DNA of 24,637 nt from contig JAAZDI010000044.1 in the NCBI GenBank assembly GCA_012512295.1, forward strand, positions 1 to 24,637, given 5' to 3'. How positions within the stretch are numbered: the stretch's first letter is position 1; every line of letters starts with the position of its first letter. The notes below the pieces were generated by a model, which was not told the origin of the DNA, ran no database searches, and saw only the letters and a list, made by a program, of their open reading frames with translations. Both the position numbers and the translations under genes were made by a program. Positions 7,564 to 16,140 of this stretch are shown one piece after another. This DNA is from Syntrophomonadaceae bacterium. GTDB taxonomy: Bacteria; Bacillota; Ch66; Ch109.

Positions 7564-7611
7564 GGGCTAGCTTAAATTAAGGCGGTTAGTGGCACACGGG
7601 GACAGATTATA

Positions 7612-10600
7612 TTAATCAAACAAGCTAAGCTGATCTGATTCAGGCAATCGATCCAGACAGCCATGTTCCAAGAGAACATCAATAATATTCTTGCCCAGCC
7701 GGGCCCGGTTGCGCAGATCCTCTACCGAGGTAAAAAAACGTTGCTTACGAGCCTCAACGATACTTGCCGCCGCCGCTAAACCTACTCCCTGTAAAGCAAC
7801 CAACGGCGGCAATATCCCTTGGGGAGTAATCAGAAACCGTTGGGCATCGGATTTGGCTAAGTCTACTTTGAGTAATTTGATTCCTCTTTCATACATCTCC
7901 AAAGCGACCTCAAGTATTGTCAATAAATTTTTCTCCTTGGCCGTAGCATCGTTTCCTTTTTGGTCCAACTCCTCAATTTTGGCGCGGACTTTTTGACTGC
8001 CACCAACAATTAATTGAGCGTCAAATTCATCGGCCCGGACCGTATAGAAGCTAGCATAAAAAGCCTCGGGATAATAAACTTTGAAATAGGCAATTCGATA
8101 CGCCATCATTACATAAGCGACAGCGTGGGCCTTAGGAAACATGTATTTAATTTTCTTGCAAGAATCAATGTACCAATCAGGAATTCCGTTAGCCCTCATT
8201 TGTTCCTCAAAATCAGGTTTGATTCCTTTACCTTTTCGAACATCCTCCATAATCTTAAAAGCCAAAGCCGGTTCCATTCCCCGCTGAATTAAGTAGGTCA
8301 TAATGTCATCCCGGGTTGAAATGGCTTCCCCCAGTTTAACACGGCCATTTTTTATTAAATCCTGGGCATTATTCAACCAAACATCTGTGCCGTGAGAAAA
8401 ACCGCTGATCCGCACTAGATCCGAAAACGTTTTCGGACGGGTGTCTTCTAGCATCTGCCGAACAAATCTTGTTCCAAATTCTGGGATGCCGTAAGTGCCT
8501 ACGGTAGACCTGATTTGTTCCGCAGTAACCCCCAGAGATTCTACTCCGGAAAATAGTCGCATCGTTTTTGGTTCATCTAATTTGACATCGCGTGGATCGA
8601 TTCCGGTTAAATCCTGAAGCATCCTGATTACTGTCGGATCATCATGACCTAAAATATCTAGTTTAACCAGTTGACTACTGATCGCCTCGTAATCGAAATG
8701 GGTCGTAATAACTTCTGATTCCGTATCGTCAGCTGGTCGCTGAACCGGGGTAAACTGATGAACATCATTACCCGTGGGAATAACTATCAATCCTCCCGGG
8801 TGCTGGCCGGTAGTTCTTTTTACCCCAGTACATCCTTTGACTAATCGCATTATTTCTGCCTCGCGGCAGCGCATCTGGTGTTCATCCAGGTATTTTTTTA
8901 CAAAACCATAAGCAGTCCGATCCGCGATGGTGGCAATAGTGCCAGCCCGATAAACATGATCCTTGCCAAACAATTCCTCAACATAACGATGGGCCCGACT
9001 TTGATACTCACCGGAGAAATTAAGATCAATATCCGGCACCTTATCTCCCTGAAAACCAAGAAAAGTTTCAAAAGGAATCTCATGACCATCTTTCGTTAAC
9101 ATAGTTTTACACCTTGGACATTCCCGATCCGGCAGGTCCGCACCGCATCCGACCGTGCCGTCTACTATAAATTCACTGTATCGGCAATGCCCGCACCGAT
9201 AGTGCGGTGGCAGCGGATTCACTTCGGTAATCCCAGTCAAGGTCGCCACCAGAGAAGAACCGACTGATCCCCGAGATCCGACCAGGTAACCATCTTCATT
9301 GGATTTACGGACCAATTTATGAGCAATTAGGTATAAGACAGCAAAGCCATTACTAATAATTGAATTTAACTCTTTTTCTAATCTAGCCTGAACCAGTGAG
9401 GGCAGGGGATCGCCGTATAATTCCTTGGCTCGCTGATAAGTCATTTCGGTAATTTGTTCCTCTGCCCCTTCAATTCTTGGGACGTGCAGATCTTTGGGCA
9501 CTGGCTGTAGTTCTTCAATTGAAGCAGCAATCGATCGTGGGTTTTCGATCACGACCTGATAAGCTTTTTCTTGTCCTAGGTAACTAAACTCCTCCAGCAT
9601 TTCTTCGGTAGTTCGCAAATAAAGGGGAGCCTGTAGTTCTGCATCTTCAAAGCCTTTTCCCGCCTGAAGTATTCTACGGTAACACTCATCTTCCGGGTTT
9701 AAAAAATGAACGTCACCCGTGGCCACCACTGGTTTCCCTAATTTTTCGCCGATCGCCAATAAACAGCGATTCATGTCTTGCAGACCGTCTAAGCTTGGTA
9801 TCTGACCATTTCGGATAAGAAACTCATTATTGCCGGTTGGTTGAATCTCAATAAAATCATAAAATGAGGCTATCTCTTCGAGAACTGCCTGAGGTTCTCC
9901 CCTTAAATATGCCTGAATTAATTCGCCAGCTTCACAAGCAGTACCTAGGATCAATCCATCCCTAAACTGCTGAATTTTCTCCCTGGCTAGACGAGGACGC
10001 CGGTAATAATTCTCCAGGTGTGATATACTAACTAAACGATATAAGTTTTGTAACCCAGTCTGATTCTTGGCCAGAATAATGATGTGATAAGAACGCGAGC
10101 GATTTTTATTATTCCCCGCTTTAGGTTTTATTTCATCAGTAAGATAACCCTCAACCCCAAATATCACTTTAATCCCATACTTCACCGCCACTTCATGAGC
10201 CTCAGGGAAAGCCTGAACAACTCCATGATCAGTGATGGCGACAGCTGAATGCCCCCATTTAGCAAGTTGCTTCATTAAATCTTCAATATCGACCAGTCCA
10301 TCCATTGAACTCATCTTCGTATGCAAGTGTAGTTCCACTCGCTTTTCTTCGGCTAGATCTTTTCGTTCTGGAGCCTTTGCGCCATTTATATCTTGCGCCA
10401 TTAGGGTAAGTTCTTGAGAAAAACGATCAACCTGTGCCGATCCCCGAACTAATATCCAGGCATCTTCTCGTAAATACTCCAGCACCCGAGCTTTGTCCTT
10501 ACTTTCTAGAAAAAACTTGACCGTAATCGAATCGGTATTATCGGTAATATTAAAAACCACTAAGGTCCGACTACTTCTTAATTCACGAATTGATAAATCA

Positions 10601-11370
10601 AATATTCGACCCTGGACAGTAATCGACTTCTCTTCTTCAATTAAATGTTTAATCGGCACGGCTTCCGATTTAATCTCTCGCCCAAACCAAACCTTGTCTG
10701 CTATCCCCAATTTCTCCGATTGTTCTGACTTTTGTACCCGCCCGCTCTCCTTATCAGGCGTTGCTCCTCGGTTATCTTTAACTAGTATCTCTGCTACATA
10801 ACGCTGATCAGCTTCTGCGGTCTCCTGTAGTTGTTGGACACCGGTCTCATCGACATCCCAGACTACCTGGGGAGACCACCCCAAATGCCGCTGAAACCAA
10901 TTCTTCAGCAACTCCCGGGCGCCTTTACCCTCCAACCACCGATAGGCTAATCGGCTAAACAACACCACTACCAGCCGGTTATTGTCCGTCACATGACAAG
11001 AAGAATTTTCCAGCCAACCTTTTAATGAAGGAATATCTTTTGTAATCTGATTCACAAAGCCTGGCCAATCCCTGCATAATAAGTTAACCGCCAGGTCCGG
11101 CGAATACTGATAATAAATTTTCCACTGAACCTGCTGGAGATCTGGAATTCGCTTCTGCCAGATCTCAACTATTTGTTGCAGATGTCTCGCATCGATCGGC
11201 CCCGGTAAGCGCAAGTACACTGCCCAGCTTCGAGCCCTCCTATCCACCTCAACCTGGTCTACTTTGCTTTTTTCAAGAGCTTCCCGAATTGAAATGGATA
11301 GAGATGAATTATTAAGCCAGTGACTTTCGTCCCTGGCTTCTGTCTGGATTTGAGGACCACTTCTGGTCAT
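7612..11370 (-). CDS. polC: Gram-positive DNA polymerase III alpha subunit PolC lacking the DEDD exonuclease domain
   Basis: PolC is the replicative DNA polymerase of Bacillota. At 1252 residues this copy is about 185 shorter than B. subtilis PolC. In order: an N-terminal domain (about 1-225), an OB fold (about 250-335), PHP (about 345-560) and the polymerase core. The core includes GSRGSVGSS, a Cys cluster (CGHCRYSEF, CPRC) and PDIDLNFSGEYQ with catalytic Asp780 and Asp782. GTKFVRQML-type finger sequences and a C-terminal beta-clamp motif QLSLFD follow. The exonuclease that normally interrupts PHP after the GVEGYL block is absent. Here GVEGYLTDE (405-413) runs through about 14 residues into SYHIIILAKN. 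PHP metal ligands appear complete: His348, His350, Asp357, His382, Glu407, His429, Cys479, Asp553, His555. ATG has GGGAGGGAC upstream. The ORF is intact, with no frameshift or remnant motif. Confidence 0.96.
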   Translation of the reverse strand: MTRSGPQIQTEARDESHWLNNSSLSISIREALEKSKVDQVEVDRRARSWAVYLRLPGPIDARHLQQIVEIWQKRIPDLQQVQWKIYYQYSPDLAVNLLCRDWPGFVNQITKDIPSLKGWLENSSCHVTDNNRLVVVLFSRLAYRWLEGKGARELLKNWFQRHLGWSPQVVWDVDETGVQQLQETAEADQRYVAEILVKDNRGATPDKESGRVQKSEQSEKLGIADKVWFGREIKSEAVPIKHLIEEEKSITVQGRIFDLSIRELRSSRTLVVFNITDNTDSITVKFFLESKDKARVLEYLREDAWILVRGSAQVDRFSQELTLMAQDINGAKAPERKDLAEEKRVELHLHTKMSSMDGLVDIEDLMKQLAKWGHSAVAITDHGVVQAFPEAHEVAVKYGIKVIFGVEGYLTDEIKPKAGNNKNRSRSYHIIILAKNQTGLQNLYRLVSISHLENYYRRPRLAREKIQQFRDGLILGTACEAGELIQAYLRGEPQAVLEEIASFYDFIEIQPTGNNEFLIRNGQIPSLDGLQDMNRCLLAIGEKLGKPVVATGDVHFLNPEDECYRRILQAGKGFEDAELQAPLYLRTTEEMLEEFSYLGQEKAYQVVIENPRSIAASIEELQPVPKDLHVPRIEGAEEQITEMTYQRAKELYGDPLPSLVQARLEKELNSIISNGFAVLYLIAHKLVRKSNEDGYLVGSRGSVGSSLVATLTGITEVNPLPPHYRCGHCRYSEFIVDGTVGCGADLPDRECPRCKTMLTKDGHEIPFETFLGFQGDKVPDIDLNFSGEYQSRAHRYVEELFGKDHVYRAGTIATIADRTAYGFVKKYLDEHQMRCREAEIMRLVKGCTGVKRTTGQHPGGLIVIPTGNDVHQFTPVQRPADDTESEVITTHFDYEAISSQLVKLDILGHDDPTVIRMLQDLTGIDPRDVKLDEPKTMRLFSGVESLGVTAEQIRSTVGTYGIPEFGTRFVRQMLEDTRPKTFSDLVRISGFSHGTDVWLNNAQDLIKNGRVKLGEAISTRDDIMTYLIQRGMEPALAFKIMEDVRKGKGIKPDFEEQMRANGIPDWYIDSCKKIKYMFPKAHAVAYVMMAYRIAYFKVYYPEAFYASFYTVRADEFDAQLIVGGSQKVRAKIEELDQKGNDATAKEKNLLTILEVALEMYERGIKLLKVDLAKSDAQRFLITPQGILPPLVALQGVGLAAAASIVEARKQRFFTSVEDLRNRARLGKNIIDVLLEHGCLDRLPESDQLSLFD

Positions 11371-11480
11371 TAACCAGTCCCTCCCTCATTTTAGGTACTA
11401 GCCTTAAACATTAGCTAAGATTTATCTAGTAGGGTTGATAAGTGGTAGAGATTTAACGTCCAAAGTCTAATTGGCAAGAT

Positions 11481-12143
11481 CTAGTCTTGGTGTTCTACTT
11501 TAAAAACACCAGGCACACTGTATAACTTATCCGCGACCACCTTGGGCTTAATAAAGGGAGGGATACGCAGCATTAAATCCAGAACTAACTGTTCCCCTTC
11601 GGCATGACTTAGGGTAAGGTTTTTAATATGCACCCCATCTTCGCCTAAAGCAGTACCCACTTTCCCAATCGCTCCGGGTCGGTCATGGACTATAACCTTA
11701 AAGTGCTTGTATTCCCGCATCCCGCTAAATCTCTCTTCTACCTTAAAAAAGTAGACCAGGACCAGCAGAATGAAACCGGTAGTCGCAATAGCCGCTAAGT
11801 ACAATCCAGCTCCGCAGGCTAAACCGACACAGGCTACGACCCATAAACCGGCAGCAGTAGTTAACCCTGTAATGTTGGCGCCTTCACGCATAATGGTACC
11901 GGCTCCAAGAAAACCAATACCGCTTATTACTTGAGCAGCAATTCTTCCTGGATCAGCGGTGACTGTATTATGATATTGAAAATACATCTCCTGAGAGACA
12001 ATCATCGCTAGGGCTGACCCTATACACACCAAAGTATAGGTTCTTAAACCGGCTGGACGGGCTAAACTCTCTCGTTCTAAGCCAATCAATGCACCCAGGA
12101 AACAGGCAAGTGCCAGTCTAATAACCATATCATATTCACTCAC
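11481..12143 (-). CDS. mgtC: MgtC/SapB family membrane protein with C-terminal ACT-like domain
   Basis: The 220-residue product has the MgtC/SapB pattern: LACFLGALIGLERE, PAGLRTYTLVCIGSALAMIVS, then RIAAQVISGIGFLGAGTIM and GLTTAAGLWVVACVGLACG. About four to five membrane helices fill residues 1-135. The rest (about 143-220, FKVIVHDRPGAIGKVGTAL and on) looks like an ACT-type regulatory domain. MgtC proteins are linked to magnesium limitation and to inhibition of the ATP synthase in pathogens; many environmental homologues have no known role. The GTG at 12143 is preceded by AGGGGGG at seven bases. The gene starts 22 bases after proS, so it is probably co-transcribed with it. No magnesium riboswitch is visible upstream. 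Confidence 0.88.
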   Translation of the reverse strand: MSEYDMVIRLALACFLGALIGLERESLARPAGLRTYTLVCIGSALAMIVSQEMYFQYHNTVTADPGRIAAQVISGIGFLGAGTIMREGANITGLTTAAGLWVVACVGLACGAGLYLAAIATTGFILLVLVYFFKVEERFSGMREYKHFKVIVHDRPGAIGKVGTALGEDGVHIKNLTLSHAEGEQLVLDLMLRIPPFIKPKVVADKLYSVPGVFKVEHQD

Positions 12144-12165
12144 TGCCCATCCCCCCTATTCCCCT

Positions 12166-13893
12166 CTAAGAATGGAGTTGTTGGTGAATCTGATTTGCCA
12201 CCCATTCAGCAGCCTCTTCAACTTTAACATGGGAACATTGATCGGTGAAACGACAACTGATTTCAACTTGACCTTCCTTTAATGCTTTTGGTCCAATCGT
12301 AATGCGATAAGGATAACCAATCAAATCCGCATCTTTAAACTTAACCCCGGCTCGTTCTAGCCGATCGTCAAGAATTACCTCTACTCCTAAATTGAGTAAT
12401 TGTTCATATAGCATTTCAGCTACTTGCCTTTGTTGATCATCCTGATAACTCACCGGGACAACAATCACCTGAAAAGGGGCAATAGCCACCGGCCATTTAA
12501 TCCCGTTAGCGTCATAATTCTGTTCAATGGCCGCCGCCATAGTTCGGCTAACGCCAATACCGTAACAACCCATGACCATTAACTGTTTCTGTCCCTTATC
12601 ATCTAAATAGTAAGCGTTCATGGCGGAGCTATATTTTGTTCCCAATTTAAAAATATGACCAACTTCAATTCCGTAAGATTCTGCCAAAGGGTGGCCACAT
12701 TTCGGACATGGTTCGCCAGCTTCAACTATCCGCAGATCAGCAACGTCGTCCAATGGGAAATCCCGGCCTGGGTTTACTCCCCGATAATGATAATTGTCCT
12801 GATTAGCCCCGACTACTCCCTGCACCATTAAGGGTATTTCCGCATCAGCTAAGATTCGAATTCCTTGCAAACCGATTGGTCCGACAAAGCCGGGATTTGC
12901 CCCAGTCGCTTCCTTAATCCTGGCTTCCGAGGCCATTTCTACCCTTAGGCACCCTAATCGGTTTAATAATTTAACCTCATTAATTGACCGGTCACCCCGG
13001 ATAACTACCGCTACTAATTCTCGGCCGGTCTCGTATTCAGCTTCATAAAAAAGGGTTTTTATGATCTCCTTTGGGGTAATGCCAAAAAAAGCAGTTCCAT
13101 CCTCCACGGTTCGGACCCCCGGCGTGGAAACCAGTTCAAGATCGCAAGGCTCCAGGTCTTCCTGTGATAACTCTGGCCGGGCCTCGGCTTTTTCTACATT
13201 GGCAGCATAACCACATTCATTGCAGTAAACGATAACCGCTTCACCCGAACCAGCCAGCACCATGAACTCGTGACTAGCATTGCCGCCAATGGCTCCCGGG
13301 TCAGCCTCAACCGCCCGAAACTTTAACCCACAGCGCTGGAATACCCGAGTATATGCTTCATACATCTTTCGATAGCTTGTTTCTAGACCAGCTGCATCCC
13401 GATCAAAAGAGTATAAGTCCTTCATAATGAATTCTCTAGCCCGCATTAACCCAAAGCGTGGTCTTCTTTCATCTCGGTATTTATTTTGGATTTGATACAA
13501 AAGCTGAGGAAGTTGCTTGTAAGAATGAACTTCTCCTCTTACTAGATCAGTAATAATCTCCTCATGAGTAGGCCCTAAGCAAAAATCACGGTCATGACGG
13601 TCTTGCAGACGAAACAATTCATCCCCATATACCGCCCACCGACCGCTTTCCTGCCAAAGTTCGGCCGGCTGAATAATGGGCAGTGCAACCTCTTGTCCAC
13701 CAGCTCTGTTCATTTCTTCGCGAATAATTGTTGCGATTTTAAACAACACTCTCTGGGCAAGAGGGAGGTAGGTATAGACACCAGAAGTAGTTTTTCGAAT
13801 CATTCCAGCCCGAAGCATTAAGCGATGACTAATTACTTCAGCTTCTGCTGGTTCTTCCCTCAGGGTAGGTGCTAATAATTGAGAGGTTCGCAC
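12166..13893 (-). CDS. proS: Prolyl-tRNA synthetase (bacterial type with editing insertion)
   Basis: ProRS charges tRNA-Pro with proline in the cytoplasm. The 575-residue length and the long insertion between motifs 2 and 3 mark the bacterial type with a YbaK-like editing domain (about 225-390). Class II landmarks are present: LMLRAGMIRKTTSGVYTYLP, FCLGPTHEE, motif 2 YRDERRPRFGLMRAREFIMK and motif 3 GIGVSRTMAAAIEQ. An anticodon-binding domain closes the protein (VIVVPVSYQD onward). A CNECGY/CPKCGH cysteine pair in the insertion is common in Clostridia. The GTG at 13893 has AAAGGAGG seven bases upstream. The 86-base gap to ispG holds no clear promoter. Confidence 0.97.
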   Translation of the reverse strand: MRTSQLLAPTLREEPAEAEVISHRLMLRAGMIRKTTSGVYTYLPLAQRVLFKIATIIREEMNRAGGQEVALPIIQPAELWQESGRWAVYGDELFRLQDRHDRDFCLGPTHEEIITDLVRGEVHSYKQLPQLLYQIQNKYRDERRPRFGLMRAREFIMKDLYSFDRDAAGLETSYRKMYEAYTRVFQRCGLKFRAVEADPGAIGGNASHEFMVLAGSGEAVIVYCNECGYAANVEKAEARPELSQEDLEPCDLELVSTPGVRTVEDGTAFFGITPKEIIKTLFYEAEYETGRELVAVVIRGDRSINEVKLLNRLGCLRVEMASEARIKEATGANPGFVGPIGLQGIRILADAEIPLMVQGVVGANQDNYHYRGVNPGRDFPLDDVADLRIVEAGEPCPKCGHPLAESYGIEVGHIFKLGTKYSSAMNAYYLDDKGQKQLMVMGCYGIGVSRTMAAAIEQNYDANGIKWPVAIAPFQVIVVPVSYQDDQQRQVAEMLYEQLLNLGVEVILDDRLERAGVKFKDADLIGYPYRITIGPKALKEGQVEISCRFTDQCSHVKVEEAAEWVANQIHQQLHS

Positions 13894-13979
13894 CGCGTAT
13901 TCCTCCTTTGAAACATAATTAACCCATCCGAATTCATAATATTTCCGTCATCAATAATCCAGCGTCTAAAGTATAATCG

Positions 13980-15050
13980 CTATGTCTGCAAGTCCATCTT
14001 TTTTATTTCTGCTAATAAAGCATCGGCCATTTCGGATTGTTTAATCTTCCTAAGGGGTTTTCCTTCCTTAAAAAGCAATGCTACCCCCTTGCCGCCGGCT
14101 ACACCCACATCTGCTTGTCTGGCTTCGCCAGGACCGTTAACCACACAACCCATAATTGCGACCTTAAGTGGGGTTTTAATACTTGAGACCTCTTGCTCAA
14201 TTTTTTCCACAACTGGCAACAAGTCAATCTGGCATCGACCGCATGTGGGACAGGAAATTATTTCAACGCCCTTTCTGCGCAAACCCAATGCCTTTAGGAT
14301 CTCAAAACCAACGCGGACCTCTTCTGTTGGCGGACCAGTCAAAGACACTCTGATAGTGTCGCCTATTCCTTCCGCTAGCAAGGTGCCAATACCAATGGCT
14401 GATTTTATCGTCCCGGTATAGCGGGTACCAGCCTCTGTTACTCCAAGGTGAAGAGGATAGTTTACGGTTCGAGACAGTTGCCGATAAGCTTGCAGCATCA
14501 GCGGAACATCAGAGGCTTTGATGGATACTTTGATATCATAAAACCTCAGACTTTCCAAAATCCGAATATGACCCAAAGCACTTTCAACTAAGGCTTCAGC
14601 GGTTACTCCCCCGTATCGGTCAAGCAAATGCTTTTCCAGCGAACCAGCATTTACTCCAATCCTAATTGGAATCCTTTTATCTAAAGCTCGTTGGGTAATC
14701 ATTTCAACCCGACTGCGATCACCAATATTCCCGGGGTTAATTCGCAAGCCATCAATACCGTTTTCGATACATTCTAAGGCTAAACGGTAATCAAAATGAA
14801 TATCGGCAATTAAGGGAAGCTGAGTGTGCTGGCGAATTTTTTTTATTGCCTCTGCCGCCTCAGTATCGACTACCGCCAGACGAACAATTTCACAGCCCGC
14901 CTCTTCTAGCTCACCTATTTGTCTAACTGTTGCTTTCACATCTCGTGTATCCGTCTTGGTCATTGATTGAACCGAAATCGGCGAACCACCACCGATGACC
15001 ACCCTACCAACCTTTAAAGGACGAGTAGGGCAGCGAGGAATAACCGACAT
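13980..15050 (-). CDS. ispG: 4-hydroxy-3-methylbut-2-enyl diphosphate synthase IspG
   Basis: IspG (GcpE) is the iron-sulfur enzyme that turns MEcPP into HMBPP, the penultimate MEP-pathway step. The 356-residue protein opens with a TIM-barrel half: VQSMTKTDTRD, IVRLAVVD, LIADIHFDYRLAL, LRINPGNIG, IRIGVNAGSLEKHLL. A C-terminal [4Fe-4S] half follows. The cluster ligands are visible as SCPTCGRC (Cys267, Cys270) and GCVVNGPGEA (Cys302, Glu309). ATG 15050 has GGAGGCAGGG upstream. It sits directly after rseP (44-base gap) and close to dxr, so two enzymes of the same pathway are probably co-expressed. Confidence 0.97.
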   Translation of the reverse strand: MSVIPRCPTRPLKVGRVVIGGGSPISVQSMTKTDTRDVKATVRQIGELEEAGCEIVRLAVVDTEAAEAIKKIRQHTQLPLIADIHFDYRLALECIENGIDGLRINPGNIGDRSRVEMITQRALDKRIPIRIGVNAGSLEKHLLDRYGGVTAEALVESALGHIRILESLRFYDIKVSIKASDVPLMLQAYRQLSRTVNYPLHLGVTEAGTRYTGTIKSAIGIGTLLAEGIGDTIRVSLTGPPTEEVRVGFEILKALGLRRKGVEIISCPTCGRCQIDLLPVVEKIEQEVSSIKTPLKVAIMGCVVNGPGEARQADVGVAGGKGVALLFKEGKPLRKIKQSEMADALLAEIKKMDLQT

Positions 15051-15094
15051 GGCCCTGCCTCCATACAGCTTATAAAAGTGCTATTTTATAATAA

Positions 15095-16129
15095 TTATCC
15101 GTTCTGAACAAATATCCTCATAACATCTTGATAAGTAAGTATCAAAACCAAAGTTATTAATAGAGCAAAACCGATTAAATTGATGAAACCTTCCCTTTCT
15201 GGTTCAACCCCACGGCCACGAACTTTTTCGATAGCTAGAAAAACCAGTTTACTGCCATCTAAAGCCGGTATGGGTAAGAGATTTAAGATCGCCAGATTAA
15301 TACTTAGAATAGCTGCGAAATACAAAAGGTTCGCTAATCCCCCCTGAGACGCTTCGCCAATCATTTGCACTATCCCGACTGGACCAGCCAAATCACCGGG
15401 TTCAACACCCTTAGTAACCATCTGGCCTAGTCCTTGAAGCATTGCCCAAGTTAATTCAACTGTTTGTGAAAATCCCATACCAATACCAGTAATCAAACCA
15501 ACCCGGTGGTGCCCGATTTCCGGTCGAATGCCAACGATCGCTGTTTGTTGGTTGATTTCAGGGACTATGGCAAATTCCAACGATTCTCCAGCCCGTATAA
15601 CCTGAAAAATGAGCGGCCCCCTAGTCGGTTGGTAACTCTGAATTATCTTAACCATTTCCTCCCAAGTTTGAACTGGCTGATTATCAATCGCTACTACCTG
15701 ATCTCCTGGGAGAAGGTAAGCCGCGGCTGGAGATCCCGGTAAAGTTGATCCAATCACATTTGACCCAGTAACAAAAGGAATACCGAGGATTGAAAATACT
15801 ATAATAAACAAAACTACCGCCAGAACAAGATTCATGGTTGAGCCGGCCATTGCCACAATCGCTCGCTGACCGACTGTTTTATTCTGGTAAGCAGCCTCAA
15901 GATCAGCTTCTCCCTCGTCACTGCCGGCCATCCTGACATACCCGCCCAATGGTAATGCTCTTACTGAATAGAGGGTTCCCCTCCGGGTGAAAGCAAACAA
16001 TTTAGGCCCAAATCCCATACTAAACTCATATACTGCAATACCAACCCGTTTGGCTGCTGCCAGATGCCCAGCTTCATGAACCATCACTAACAGTCCAAAA
16101 ACAAATACAACCGCGATAAAGGTTATCAA
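15095..16129 (-). CDS. rseP: RseP/RasP-type site-2 zinc metalloprotease
   Basis: This intramembrane protease family cuts anti-sigma factors, signal peptide remnants and cell-division proteins within the membrane. I place the start at TTG 16129, which has GGGGGAG five bases upstream, giving 344 residues. An upstream TTG at 16165 would overlap dxr and lacks a site. The first membrane helix carries HEAGH (His18, Glu19, His22), the zinc-binding motif. A PDZ domain follows (about 110-190, with SPAAAYLLPGDQVVAIDNQPV). The third ligand region NLLPIPALDGSKL and a final membrane helix close the protein. GPVGIVQMIGEA is also characteristic. It starts 11 bases after the dxr stop, so the two are tightly coupled. 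Confidence 0.94.
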   Translation of the reverse strand: MITFIAVVFVFGLLVMVHEAGHLAAAKRVGIAVYEFSMGFGPKLFAFTRRGTLYSVRALPLGGYVRMAGSDEGEADLEAAYQNKTVGQRAIVAMAGSTMNLVLAVVLFIIVFSILGIPFVTGSNVIGSTLPGSPAAAYLLPGDQVVAIDNQPVQTWEEMVKIIQSYQPTRGPLIFQVIRAGESLEFAIVPEINQQTAIVGIRPEIGHHRVGLITGIGMGFSQTVELTWAMLQGLGQMVTKGVEPGDLAGPVGIVQMIGEASQGGLANLLYFAAILSINLAILNLLPIPALDGSKLVFLAIEKVRGRGVEPEREGFINLIGFALLITLVLILTYQDVMRIFVQNG

Positions 16130-16140
16130 AAAATCTCCCC

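Noticed and set aside
10840..10860. WDVDETG in the PolC N-terminal domain resembles the exonuclease I motif FDVETTG.
   Set aside because: It lies at residues 171-177, ahead of the OB domain, with no Exo II or Exo III motifs after it, and the corresponding N-terminal region of other PolCs is not an exonuclease.
11435..11463. TTGGAC, 17 bases, TATCAA upstream of polC as a promoter.
   Set aside because: Both boxes match consensus poorly (3 and 4 of 6); polC is probably also read from upstream genes, so I do not list it.
11481..12165. Possible magnesium riboswitch or leader for the mgtC gene.
   Set aside because: Only 22 bases separate it from proS, too short for a riboswitch.
15071..15090. TATAAAA/TTTTATA inverted repeat between ispG and rseP.
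   Set aside because: All A/T pairs, very weak, no T-run, and the two genes are otherwise closely spaced; not a credible terminator.
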